Source of the DNA: Candidatus Woesearchaeota archaeon
GTDB lineage: Archaea; Nanobdellota; Nanobdellia; Woesearchaeales; JAFGUC01
Reading direction: 5' to 3'
NCBI GenBank assembly: GCA_016938695.1
Contig: JAFGUC010000043.1
Span: forward strand, 206,404-270,403
Length of the DNA stretch: 64,000 bases
Position numbers and translations under genes: made by a program. Positions 24,576 to 32,795 of this stretch are shown here, in pieces (position 1 is the first letter of the stretch; every line of letters starts with the position of its first letter). The notes under the pieces were generated by a model. It saw nothing but the letters and a program-made list of their open reading frames with translations, was not told the DNA's origin and did not search any database.

Positions 24576-25319
24576 ATGAGACAAGAACAACAAGATTCCA
24601 GTGAGTGGATACCTAAAACTAGTATAGGTAGAAAAGTCAAAGCAGGAGAAATTACTGACATTGACGACATCTTAGATAAAGGTATAAAAATTCTTGAACC
24701 TGAGGTTGTCGAAACACTTTTACCAAATATGGAAAACGAACTATTAATGATAGGTCAGTCCAAAGGTAAATTTGGTGGCGGTCAACGAAGAGTTTTTAGA
24801 CAAACTCAAAAGAAAACAAAAGAAGGTAATGTTCCTTCATTTTCAACTTATGCTGTAATTGGTAATAAGGATGGTTATGTAGGAATTGGTTTTGGTAAAA
24901 GTAAAGAAACTGTTCCAGCAAGAGAAAAAGCAATCCGAAATGCTAAATTGAACATCTTCAAAATTAGACGAGGAACTGGTTCCTGGGAAGATGCAGCAAA
25001 AGAAGCACACAGTATTCCTTTCGAAGTAGAAGGTAAATGTGGTTCAGTTAAAGTTATTTTAAGACCAGCTCCAAAAGGAACAGGTCTATGTTGTGAAAAA
25101 GAAGTAGGAAAAATCTTAGCAGCATGTGGTATTAAGAATGTTTGGTCAAAAACATTTGGTGCAACAGATGCAAAGATCAACTTAGTTAAAGCAACAGAAA
25201 GTGCATTAAGAAAACTGATGTCAACAAAAATTAGACCAGAACACGTTAAAACACTTAACATTGTTGAAGGAAAACTACCTGCTTTATCACGAAATGACGA
25301 GGTTGAAGACAATGAGTAA
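24576..25319 (+). CDS. rps5: Small-subunit ribosomal protein uS5
   Basis: The 247-residue protein has the S5 double-stranded-RNA-binding-like domain (FGGGQRRVFRQTQKKTKEGN; VGIGFGKSKETVPAREKAIR) and the C-terminal domain (VILRPAPKGTGLCCEKEVGK, IKNVWSKTFGA). Archaeal S5/S2 orthologues have this length. The stop overlaps the rpl30 start by 8 bp. Confidence 0.97.
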   Translation: MRQEQQDSSEWIPKTSIGRKVKAGEITDIDDILDKGIKILEPEVVETLLPNMENELLMIGQSKGKFGGGQRRVFRQTQKKTKEGNVPSFSTYAVIGNKDGYVGIGFGKSKETVPAREKAIRNAKLNIFKIRRGTGSWEDAAKEAHSIPFEVEGKCGSVKVILRPAPKGTGLCCEKEVGKILAACGIKNVWSKTFGATDAKINLVKATESALRKLMSTKIRPEHVKTLNIVEGKLPALSRNDEVEDNE

Positions 25320-25683
25320 AATCGCAGTAATAATGGTTCGAGGTTTTGTTGGAATTGACGGCGAAATCCGAGAAGCACTTAGAAGATTAAACATTGTAAA
25401 GAAACATGGTTGCGTAGTTGTTGAAGATACTCCTTCAGTTAAAGGAGCAATTAACAAAGTAAAAGATTTCACAACTTTCGGTCCAATCGACGAAGAAACA
25501 TATGCTCTTTTAGTTGAAAAACGAGGAGAAAAAGACGTCGAAGGAAATCTTAAACCAATGTTTAGACTTCATCCTCCAATTGGCGGTTTTGAAAGAAAAG
25601 GAATCAAAAAACCATTCACTGTTGGCGGAGTTCTAGGAAATAGAAAAAGCGCAATCAATGAATTAATCAAAAAGATGCTTTAG
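25312..25683 (+). CDS. rpl30: Large-subunit ribosomal protein uL30
   Basis: The 123-residue protein begins SKIAVIMVRGFVGIDGEIRE and continues LRRLNIVKKHGCVVVEDTPS, the L30 fold. The archaeal extension (RLHPPIGGFERKGIKKPFTV, GVLGNRKSAINELI) follows. ATG 25312 fits the family; the track allows an earlier start inside rps5 that is unlikely. Confidence 0.96.
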   Translation: MSKIAVIMVRGFVGIDGEIREALRRLNIVKKHGCVVVEDTPSVKGAINKVKDFTTFGPIDEETYALLVEKRGEKDVEGNLKPMFRLHPPIGGFERKGIKKPFTVGGVLGNRKSAINELIKKML

Positions 25684-25690
25684 GTGTTTA

Positions 25691-26179
25691 ATGATGGCAA
25701 AATTTAAAGATAAAAAAGCTAAGAAACAACGAGGCTCGAAAACCCACGGTTGGGGATCAATGAAGAAACACAGAGGTGCAGGTCACCGAGGTGGAAGAGG
25801 AAACGCTGGTTCCGGTAAACGTGGAGACGCGAAAAAACCAACTTACCAACAAAAATTCAAAGGAAAATACTTTGGTAGAATCGGTTTTACTTCCGTGCAT
25901 GCTTCAAAAGACTTGTCAGTAAATTTAACTTATGTAAATTGCTCCATTGAAAAATGGGTAGAATCTAAAAAAGCTGAGAAAAAAGGCGATACTTACGTAA
26001 TTGACTTAGCAAGATTAGGTTACGCAAAACTACTAGGAACAGGTTCAATTTCAGTAAAGATTGAAGTAACTGTTCCAGAAGCTTCTGCAAAGGCAATTGA
26101 AAAAGTTGAAAGCGCAGGCGGAAAAGTAATTTTTCCAGAATCCTCTGCATCCGAAGATGTAGAAGAGAAGGAAGAATAA
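25691..26179 (+). CDS. rpl15: Large-subunit ribosomal protein uL15
   Basis: The 162-residue protein has the archaeal L15/L27a start (KKQRGSKTHGWGSMKKHRGA, GHRGGRGNAGSGKRGD) and a C-terminal strand-helix (YVIDLARLGYAKLLGTGSIS). Two consecutive ATG codons begin it (25691 and 25694). It closes the first transcription block: a T-rich stretch and a new TATA-like box follow before secY. Confidence 0.96.
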   Translation: MMAKFKDKKAKKQRGSKTHGWGSMKKHRGAGHRGGRGNAGSGKRGDAKKPTYQQKFKGKYFGRIGFTSVHASKDLSVNLTYVNCSIEKWVESKKAEKKGDTYVIDLARLGYAKLLGTGSISVKIEVTVPEASAKAIEKVESAGGKVIFPESSASEDVEEKEE

Positions 26180-26278
26180 ATTTTTTTTAAAATTTTATTT
26201 TTATTAAACCCAAATCTTTTTAAATTACAACATTTCTTTTTGGCATAAAGCAATTAATATTTATTAGTGTGAAGAATA
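26180..26278 (+). promoter_or_regulatory. T-rich terminator-like tract and secondary promoter before secY
   Basis: A run of T residues (ATTTTTTTTAAAATTTTATTTTTATT) style tract follows rpl15, the usual form of an archaeal terminator. CTTTTTAAATTA at about 26216-26227 is a TATA-like box that would give secY and the Oxa1-like gene their own promoter. Confidence 0.45.
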
Positions 26279-27616
26279 ATGAAAGGCCTAATTAACAATC
26301 TTCCGGAAGTAGAGCACCCAACAGAAAAGAGGTTGCCATTTAATACAAAATTAAAGTGGACTTTAATTGTTTTAGTCGCATACTTTGTATTAGGTATGAT
26401 CCCTCTTTTTGGAGTAGACTCATCAAGAATGATGCAGTTCGAACAAATGGCTATGCTATTGGGTGCAGAGATGGGTACACTTCTTTCTCTTGGTATCGGT
26501 CCAATCGTTACCGCATCAATCGTTTTACAATTATTAGTTGGAGCAGGTATTTTAAAATTTAATACTGCTACATCTGAAGGAAAAAGATTTTTTCAAGGAG
26601 TACAAAAACTTCTAGGAATTGGCTTTATTATCTTCGAAGGTTTCATCTATGTTTTCATGGGTGGATTACCTGCAGTAACTACATCAAGTAATCTTTTACA
26701 GATGCAGTTGTTGATAATATTCCAGTTGATATTAGGTGGAATTCTTGTTATGTTAATGGATGAAGTAATTAGTAAATGGGGCTTTGGTTCCGGTATTAGT
26801 TTATTCATTGCGGCAGGTATTTCAAAATCATTATTCATTAGAGCATTTAGTTGGTTCCACGTTCAAGAAGGAGCAAAAGCATTTATTGGAGCAATTCCTG
26901 AGTTATTCCGAGCATTATCAGTCGGTGATTCAATTGCAGCAGTAATTAGTATTGCAGCAATCGTTGCAACAGTTGTTGTTTTTGGAATCGCAGTATTTGC
27001 ACAAGCAATGAAAATTGAAATCCCATTATCTTTTGGTAGAATAAGAGGTCATGGTGTAAGATGGCCATTAAATTTCATCTACACTTCAAACATTCCAGTT
27101 ATTTTAGTTGCAGCATTATTATCAAACATTCAAATGTTTATTATGATGTTTAACAAAACAAATCCTGACGCAATTATATCTTGGATATCAGGACCAAATA
27201 TTGTTTACAATTTAATTACTGGAACAGTAGTACCTTTAGACTTTGCAAAGGCATTAGTTTACATGCTAATTATGATTGGTGGTTCAGTATTGTTTAGTTT
27301 CTTCTGGGTTCAAACTTCAGGAATGGACGCAAGAAAACAAGCAGAACAAATCATGCAGTCTGGTTTCCAACGAGCAGGTTTCAGACGAGATCCACGAGTT
27401 ATGGAAAAGTTGTTAGAAAGATACATCGGACCACTAACTGTTATGGGTGGAATGACTGTTGGTTTCTTAGCGGCTCTTGCAGATTTAAGTGGTTCGTTAG
27501 TTAGAGGAACTGGTATCTTACTTACAGTTATGATTATTTACAAATTGTATGAAGATATTGCAAGACAACATATGATGGACTTAAACCCTGCAATGAAAAA
27601 GTTCATGGGTAAATAG
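26279..27616 (+). CDS. secY: Protein translocase subunit SecY
   Basis: The 445-residue protein is the channel subunit of the Sec translocon, with about ten membrane helices. Family features include IPLFGVDSSR near the first helix, LGIGPIVTASIVLQLLVGAG (helix 2), WGFGSGISLFIAAGI, and the cytosolic loop KIEIPLSFGRIRGHGVRWPL. The last loops (GFRRDPRVMEKLLERYIGPL) match archaeal SecY. It exports the lipoproteins and surface proteins encoded elsewhere in the window. The Oxa1-like gene follows 5 bp downstream. Confidence 0.98.
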   Translation: MKGLINNLPEVEHPTEKRLPFNTKLKWTLIVLVAYFVLGMIPLFGVDSSRMMQFEQMAMLLGAEMGTLLSLGIGPIVTASIVLQLLVGAGILKFNTATSEGKRFFQGVQKLLGIGFIIFEGFIYVFMGGLPAVTTSSNLLQMQLLIIFQLILGGILVMLMDEVISKWGFGSGISLFIAAGISKSLFIRAFSWFHVQEGAKAFIGAIPELFRALSVGDSIAAVISIAAIVATVVVFGIAVFAQAMKIEIPLSFGRIRGHGVRWPLNFIYTSNIPVILVAALLSNIQMFIMMFNKTNPDAIISWISGPNIVYNLITGTVVPLDFAKALVYMLIMIGGSVLFSFFWVQTSGMDARKQAEQIMQSGFQRAGFRRDPRVMEKLLERYIGPLTVMGGMTVGFLAALADLSGSLVRGTGILLTVMIIYKLYEDIARQHMMDLNPAMKKFMGK

Positions 27617-27621
27617 ATAAA

Positions 27622-28437
27622 ATGACTAATTTTTTATCTAATTTTTTACTCTCTTTGGATCCTTTCATTAGCATATTTTTAGTTAGTTTATTCATTTCTT
27701 TATTATCTACTTTAGCTTTCAAGTTTTTTACAAATCAAAAAGAAATGAAACGTCTTCGTGATGAAGCTAAAGAGCATCAAAATAAAGCTAAAGAACACCA
27801 AAAAAAAGGTAATCAAAGTGAAATGCTTCGAGAACAACAAGAAGCAATGGATTTGAGTATGCAAACATTCAAGCACTCAATGAAACCAAGTTTGATTACA
27901 ATGCTTCCAATAATTTTTATTTTTGGTTGGATGAATGTTAATATGGCTTTCATGAATATTGAGCCTTCAGCAGATTTTTCTGTTTTTGCAGTGTTTGATG
28001 AAATTGGTGGAACTGTTCTAATGGAGATTCCAGATGAATTGACATTATTGACAAATGCTTCTCAAGATGTTAAAGCAATTCAACTAACTGATGACGCTCG
28101 TGATACTCTTATCGATAAAAATCGTGCATTATCTGACATCAAGAAAAAAGATTCTTATAACGTAGCTATTTGGCGTTTAAATGGGCCTGCAGGTACATAC
28201 AACTTAACAATACATTACGATAATTTAACTGTGACAAAAGATCTGATTATTTCTGAAACAAGACATTATGCAAATCCAGTCAAGGTTGTAAAATCATTTG
28301 GAATGCATTCCATAATAATTGGTAATGAACGAATTATATTCAACGTTTTGGGATTGAAAATAGGTTGGTTAGGAACTTATATTATTCTGTCTTTAGTATT
28401 TGGAAATGTTTTGAGAAAGTTATTGAAGGTTGCTTAA
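27622..28437 (+). CDS. Oxa1-superfamily membrane protein (DUF106, EMC3/TMCO1-like)
   Basis: The 271-residue protein has an N-terminal membrane helix (about 15-35), a cytosolic helical hairpin rich in charged residues (FFTNQKEMKRLRDEAKEHQN...), a second helix near MKPSLITMLPIIFIFGWMNV, an extracytoplasmic beta-rich domain of about 130 residues, and a last helix. This is the layout of archaeal DUF106 proteins, related to EMC3, TMCO1 and the YidC/Oxa1 insertases. Location directly after secY is typical and suggests membrane-protein insertion. The long external domain is larger than in many homologues. Confidence 0.85.
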   Translation: MTNFLSNFLLSLDPFISIFLVSLFISLLSTLAFKFFTNQKEMKRLRDEAKEHQNKAKEHQKKGNQSEMLREQQEAMDLSMQTFKHSMKPSLITMLPIIFIFGWMNVNMAFMNIEPSADFSVFAVFDEIGGTVLMEIPDELTLLTNASQDVKAIQLTDDARDTLIDKNRALSDIKKKDSYNVAIWRLNGPAGTYNLTIHYDNLTVTKDLIISETRHYANPVKVVKSFGMHSIIIGNERIIFNVLGLKIGWLGTYIILSLVFGNVLRKLLKVA

Positions 28438-28445
28438 AAAGTTAA

Positions 28446-28913
28446 TTATTCAAAAATAGATATTTTTTGTCTATTTTGTACTCCATCACATTTTAAACAA
28501 TGCAAATTTGTTTTGAACAATTTCTTCGCATCTGTATGTTCTCTGCTAACTTTCAATTTAGGAGAACGTGGTTTTGTGACAACAATTCCATATATTATTG
28601 ATTTGGGTGAAAGATTCTCTTTAATCAAACCGTAGGTATTAACTATTTGTGAAAGAGCTTTTTTTTCATCTCGACCTTTTAATTCCAAAAGAATAATGTG
28701 ATTTGTATTTGTATAAATAATTCTGTCGCATCTCTCTTCATTTTCAGAAGATCGTTCAGGACAGGAATCAAATTCACACGAATTAATTATTAAATTCTTG
28801 TCATTTTCCAAATAATATTTTGTTTTAGAATTTGCTTTTCGATCAACAAAAAGAGTTATTTTTTTTGCATGATTTTCATGTTTACTGCATTTTGATTTAC
28901 TATTACAATTCAA
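28446..28913 (-). CDS. Cys-rich PD-(D/E)XK nuclease-like protein, partner of the neighbouring ATPase
   Basis: The 155-residue protein contains a nuclease-like signature: ERCDRIIY (D63) followed by HIILLELKG (E77, K79), the D...ExK spacing of the PD-(D/E)XK fold, and then a helix ALSQIVNTYGLI resembling the QxxxY helix seen in such enzymes. Nine cysteines, including pairs near the N-terminus and LHCLKCDG near the C-terminus, may bind zinc. It lies 8 bp downstream of the ATPase gene on the same strand, so it is very probably co-expressed. I do not recognise a named family; a defence effector is the leading inference. Confidence 0.55.
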   Translation of the reverse strand: MNCNSKSKCSKHENHAKKITLFVDRKANSKTKYYLENDKNLIINSCEFDSCPERSSENEERCDRIIYTNTNHIILLELKGRDEKKALSQIVNTYGLIKENLSPKSIIYGIVVTKPRSPKLKVSREHTDAKKLFKTNLHCLKCDGVQNRQKISIFE

Positions 28914-28921
28914 AAAATCAC

Positions 28922-30160
28922 CTAATCGTCAAATTTAACAAGTTTATCGTGCAAGTCCGATTCATCATCTGATGTTGCATCTATATAATCATAGTTTATG
29001 AAATCTTTTTCAATGACATCAATAATTTTTCCATCTTTAGTAAAGAACGCATTAAGTTGTTTGGGATGTATTATTAATTTTTCATCTAAAACCTTTTTTA
29101 GTTCTTCTTTTTTTGTAATGCTAATCTTTTCCATTAAATTTCCTGCATAAAGTAGGTTATTTGTTTTTTGTAATAAATATGGACTATGAGTTGTGATTAA
29201 AACTTTGTTACCTTTGATATTAATAAATAACACAAATAACTCTAAAATTTTCGATTGAGCATCAGTATATAAGTGTGATTCGGGCTCTTCACATAGAACT
29301 ATATATTTTATTCGTTCTCTATAATACATAAAGAATTTTAATAAATGCAAAACTAAACTTGATTCCCTTTGGCCTGATGATGCTGATGCTAAATCAATTT
29401 CTTTTCCATTATTAAATACTATTTTGTATTTATCTTGTTTTACAAGAAATTCTCCTTTCAGTATGTTCTTAATTCTATCATTTGTAAGTGCAAATAAATT
29501 TCCATCATTTTTAAATTCTTTATCTAAATCAATATATGATTTAACAAATCTTTTTGTTATAAGCTTAATGTAATAACTAAAAGAATTAACAATTTTATCT
29601 TCTTTCAAACTTAGATTTGCTACATCTAAAAATTGGCTACGATCTGCTGGAATAAATACAACATCTTTATCTAAATCAAAAATTTTTTGAAATTGTCTAT
29701 ATTTTGTTCCTACAAGAGTTTGAATCTCACTTACACCAATATCTTCACTATTATGAATTGTATTTTTAAAAAAAGCGTATTCTTCTTTTAAATTATTCTC
29801 TAACTCATAGGAAAATGATATACTTATTTTTTTTAAATTTTTTATCTTTATTTCATAAGATTTGTTATTCGAAATTGAATAAATAAGTTTAGTATTTTTA
29901 TTAATGAAACACAAGTCAAATAGTTGAAAGAATTCTTGAGTTAAAACATCTTCAATGGCTTCTAAATAAGTTCGATTTTTTTTACTTTCAAAATCAAGAA
30001 ATGCTTGAAGAACAAAGTCTTTCATCATCAAAAGAAAGTATGTTGCTTTGAGTATTGTGCTTTTACCTGATGCTTGTGAACCTGTAATAATAGTTATGTC
30101 TTTTAAATCAAATTCAGCATTTTCAATGGGACCTAATGACGAGATACTTATTTTGTGCAT
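28922..30160 (-). CDS. ABC/AAA_15-type ATPase (OLD/RecF-like), defence-like
   Basis: The 412-residue protein starts KISISSLGPIENAEFDLKDI, the first strand of RecF/OLD-type ATPases. Walker A is GSQASGKST (27-35), the ABC signature is ASSGQRESS, Walker B is YIVLCEEPESHLY, and the H-loop is TTHSPYLLQ. The central region lacks a long coiled coil and no TOPRIM domain follows, so it is not a complete OLD nuclease. The short acidic tail ends in VKFDD. With the small nuclease-like protein downstream it forms a two-gene module on the strand opposite to the ribosomal genes. Its promoter looks leaderless. Confidence 0.8.
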   Translation of the reverse strand: MHKISISSLGPIENAEFDLKDITIITGSQASGKSTILKATYFLLMMKDFVLQAFLDFESKKNRTYLEAIEDVLTQEFFQLFDLCFINKNTKLIYSISNNKSYEIKIKNLKKISISFSYELENNLKEEYAFFKNTIHNSEDIGVSEIQTLVGTKYRQFQKIFDLDKDVVFIPADRSQFLDVANLSLKEDKIVNSFSYYIKLITKRFVKSYIDLDKEFKNDGNLFALTNDRIKNILKGEFLVKQDKYKIVFNNGKEIDLASASSGQRESSLVLHLLKFFMYYRERIKYIVLCEEPESHLYTDAQSKILELFVLFINIKGNKVLITTHSPYLLQKTNNLLYAGNLMEKISITKKEELKKVLDEKLIIHPKQLNAFFTKDGKIIDVIEKDFINYDYIDATSDDESDLHDKLVKFDD

Positions 30161-30180
30161 ATAATCTATTTATTTAGTGA

Positions 30181-30191
30181 ATATTTAAATT
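30181..30191 (-). promoter_or_regulatory. TATA box of the ATPase/nuclease-like pair
   Basis: AATTTAAATAT on the minus strand is centred about 25 nt before the ATG at 30160, which implies a leaderless transcript. The module thus carries its own promoter rather than relying on ribosomal promoters. Confidence 0.45.
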
Positions 30192-30224
30192 TTATGCACT
30201 TTTTGTGGCGATATCAACCAAAAC

Positions 30225-30234
30225 TTTTATAAAC
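30225..30234 (+). promoter_or_regulatory. TATA box of rpl34e
   Basis: TTTTATAAAC predicts a start near 30256, a leader of about 26 nt that contains a GGAG ribosome-binding site before ATG 30282. The ribosomal genes downstream of the inserted module therefore have an independent promoter. Confidence 0.55.
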
Positions 30235-30281
30235 CCCACCCATTTCAACCCATTAAATAATATACTTTGGAGATATAAAAA

Positions 30282-30554
30282 ATGGTTCAGGGATCCAGAA
30301 AGTCAAGAACTATGAGAAGAGTGCACAGAAAAGTAACTAGTGGTTCCAAAGTAGTCTATGAGCTAAGAAAGCCTTCAAGACCAATCTGCGGTAATTGCGG
30401 AGCAGTCTTAAACGGAGTTCCTCACGAACGACCAAAGGCTATGCAAAAGCTTCCAAAGACTCAAAAAAGACCACAACGACCTTTTGGCGGTGTACTTTGC
30501 TCAAGATGCCATAGAGATTTGGTATTGCTTGAAGCCCGGGACAACAACGAGTAA
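30282..30554 (+). CDS. rpl34e: Large-subunit ribosomal protein eL34
   Basis: The 90-residue protein has the L34e form: GSRKSRTMRRVHRKVTSGSK, then the zinc ribbon with CGNCGAVLNGVP and the second pair CSRCHRDL. It restarts the ribosomal cluster after the inserted ATPase module. A 111-bp gap with possible RNA structure separates it from rpl14e. Confidence 0.96.
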   Translation: MVQGSRKSRTMRRVHRKVTSGSKVVYELRKPSRPICGNCGAVLNGVPHERPKAMQKLPKTQKRPQRPFGGVLCSRCHRDLVLLEARDNNE

Positions 30555-30665
30555 ATCTCATTTGATTGAATATGAAGCTGTTATGGCGACAAACAGTGGA
30601 TGAGGTTGAATGGAGGTTAGGAGTTTACGGATTTCTAATCTTACAATAATACACGAGGAAAAAAA
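30555..30665 (+). other. Intercistronic gap rpl34e-rpl14e with two possible hairpins
   Basis: Unusually long for this packed operon. CTGTT/AACAG (about 30573-30591) and GGTTAG/CTAATC (about 30614-30640) can each form a short stem. A GATGAGG sequence between them recalls a C' box but no CUGA boxes accompany it. The last bases (CACGAGGAAA) are the rpl14e ribosome-binding site. No convincing RNA class. Confidence 0.3.
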
Positions 30666-31022
30666 ATGGTACTAGAAATAGGACGTGTATGCGTTAAGCT
30701 TGCTGGTAGAGATGCGGGACTTAAATGTGTTATTGTAAAGAATCTTGACAATAACTACGTACTTGTCGACGGACAAACTAGAAGACGAAAAGTCAACAAG
30801 GCTCATTTGGAACCTCTAGCATTAACAATTAAGATTTCAGAAGATGCATCTAACACAGATGTTGTAAAAGCATTATCTGAAAAAGGAATTGCATGTGAAG
30901 AGAAAAAAGCTAGCGAGAAAAAAGCTACTGAAAGACCAAAGAGACTTAAGGTTAAAAAGACTGTAAAAGAAGCACCTAAGAAAAAATCAGCACCAAAAAA
31001 GAAAAAAGGTGATGAAGAATGA
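30666..31022 (+). CDS. rpl14e: Large-subunit ribosomal protein eL14, with basic tail
   Basis: The N-terminal 60 residues form the KOW-like barrel of L14e: LEIGRVCVKLAGRDAGLKCV, IVKNLDNNYVLVDGQTRRRK and NKAHLEPLALTIKI. The second half is a Lys/Ala-rich tail. The stop overlaps the next small gene by 4 bp (ATGA), showing translational coupling. Confidence 0.92.
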   Translation: MVLEIGRVCVKLAGRDAGLKCVIVKNLDNNYVLVDGQTRRRKVNKAHLEPLALTIKISEDASNTDVVKALSEKGIACEEKKASEKKATERPKRLKVKKTVKEAPKKKSAPKKKKGDEE

Positions 31023-31213
31023 GTGTAGGAGTTCTTAGACGAGAAATAATCGTTAAAAACGGTCGAAATAGAAAACCTAGACCTAAAACTTTCAAAACTG
31101 AAGATGCAGCAAAAGCATACGCAGCAAAAGAAGGTCTAAAAGACTTTGTCATTCAAAATCTTAGAAACGAAGTAAGTACTAAAAACAAGTACAGAATTGT
31201 TTCCAAGAATTAA
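31019..31213 (+). CDS. Small basic protein (64 residues) coupled to rpl14e
   Basis: I do not recognise a named family. The protein is small and basic: VLRREIIVKNGRNRKPRPKT, then a helix EDAAKAYAAKEG and a final strand KNKYRIVSKN. This size, charge and its 4-bp overlap with rpl14e suggest a lineage-specific ribosome-associated or ribosomal protein. It ends the ribosomal block; the next gene (pheS) has its own upstream AT-rich region. Confidence 0.6.
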   Translation: MSVGVLRREIIVKNGRNRKPRPKTFKTEDAAKAYAAKEGLKDFVIQNLRNEVSTKNKYRIVSKN

Positions 31214-31279
31214 TTATTTTTTAATTAATTTTATATATTAGTTCTATAACATTTTTAATATGTTTAAGGTGCTTTTCTA

Positions 31280-32794
31280 ATGTCTATACTAGACCAATTG
31301 ACAAATTTGGAATTAAAAGTCCTGCCTGTAATAGGCAAGGATACGCTAGTTACAGCTATAGTAGAAGAAACTAATCTAAAAGATATTGAAGTTATGAGAG
31401 CAGTTCAATGGCTTTCAAATAAAAATTTAGTAACAATTCGCGAAGAAGTCAAAGAGTTAATTGATTTAGATAGTAACGGAAATGATTATGCTAAAAATGG
31501 TCTTCCAGAAAGACAACTTCTAATTAAGATAAAAGACGAAGCAAAAACAATCCAACAATTAGAAGCTCAAGGATTATCAAAAGAAGAAATTAATATCTCA
31601 ATTGGTCAACTAAAAAAGAAAGTAGCAATTAATTTAACTAAAACTCCCGATCTTACATTCGAAATAACTGCTCAAGGAAAAAAACTTCTAGAAAAAGAAT
31701 CCTTAGAAGAACAATTTCTAAAACACAAATTTCCTTGTGAATTAAAAGATCTTAAACCAGAAGAATTATTTGCATACAAAGAACTTCTTTCAAGAAAACA
31801 AATAATTAAACAAGACACAAAAAAATTAGTCTACGTTACAATTACTGAAGAAGGAAAAAGTATTGATACAAGTAATGTCAAAGAAAAAATTGACAAGTTA
31901 ACACCAGCGATGATTAAATCTGGTGCTTGGAAAAATAAAGAATTCCGTTCATTTGACATTGAAAGTAAAGTTCCAAAAGCATATCACGGAAAATCTCATT
32001 TCGTAAATCAAGCAATAAAATACATTAAACAAATCTGGCTTGAGATGGGCTTTGAAGAAATGACTGGTAATCACGTTCATACTGCGTTTAGAGATTTAGA
32101 TGCACTTTTCGTTCCTCAAGATCATCCAGCTAGAGAGATGCAAGATACTTTTTATATTGCAGATCCAAAAGAAGGAACACTACCAACTGCATTGCACAAA
32201 AAAGTAAAAGCAATGCATGAGCATGGTGGCGACACAACATCAAAAGGATGGCAATGTAAATTTTCAGACGATATCGCAAAACAAAATTTACTTAGAACTC
32301 ACACCACTGTTCTTTCAGCAGAAACAATTGCAAATCTGAAAATAGAACAACTACCAAAAAAATTCTTCGCAGTTGGAAAAGTTTATCGAAACGAAGCATT
32401 GGATTGGAAACATTTATTTGAATTTCATCAAGTAGAAGGAATTGTAATTGACCCAAATGCAACATTAAAACATTTAATTGGGTACTTAACAGAATTCTAC
32501 AATAAAATGGGATTTGAAAAAGTAAGAATTAGACCAGGTCACTTTCCATATACTGAACCAAGTTTAGAGGTTGAAGTATTTCACCCCGTTAAGAAACAGT
32601 GGGTTGAATTAGGCGGTGCTGGAATTTTCAGACCAGAAGTTGTAATACCTTTGTTAGGAAAAGACGTTCCAGTTTTAGCGTGGGGTCAAGGAATGGAGCG
32701 AGGAATCGTCGAATATTTTAATTTCACTGATCTCAGAGATCTTTACAAGAATGATATTAAACAAATGCGGGAAATGAAATCCTATATGAAATAA
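31280..32794 (+). CDS. pheS: Phenylalanyl-tRNA synthetase alpha subunit
   Basis: The 504-residue protein has archaeal/eukaryotic PheRS-alpha layout: N-terminal winged-helix repeats (about 1-210; EETNLKDIEVMRAVQWLSNK), then the class II catalytic domain with FVNQAIKYIKQIWLEMGFEE, HTAFRDLDALFVPQDHPARE (motif 1-2 region), KVYRNEALDWKHLFEFHQVE (motif 2) and VELGGAGIFRPEVV plus LAWGQGMERG (motif 3). It charges tRNA-Phe as an alpha2-beta2 enzyme. pheT follows after 1 bp. Confidence 0.97.
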   Translation: MSILDQLTNLELKVLPVIGKDTLVTAIVEETNLKDIEVMRAVQWLSNKNLVTIREEVKELIDLDSNGNDYAKNGLPERQLLIKIKDEAKTIQQLEAQGLSKEEINISIGQLKKKVAINLTKTPDLTFEITAQGKKLLEKESLEEQFLKHKFPCELKDLKPEELFAYKELLSRKQIIKQDTKKLVYVTITEEGKSIDTSNVKEKIDKLTPAMIKSGAWKNKEFRSFDIESKVPKAYHGKSHFVNQAIKYIKQIWLEMGFEEMTGNHVHTAFRDLDALFVPQDHPAREMQDTFYIADPKEGTLPTALHKKVKAMHEHGGDTTSKGWQCKFSDDIAKQNLLRTHTTVLSAETIANLKIEQLPKKFFAVGKVYRNEALDWKHLFEFHQVEGIVIDPNATLKHLIGYLTEFYNKMGFEKVRIRPGHFPYTEPSLEVEVFHPVKKQWVELGGAGIFRPEVVIPLLGKDVPVLAWGQGMERGIVEYFNFTDLRDLYKNDIKQMREMKSYMK

Positions 32795-32795
32795 A

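Noticed and set aside
24875..25378. 167-codon minus-strand ORF opposite rps5
   Set aside because: Antisense to a conserved ribosomal gene; composition typical of a shadow frame.
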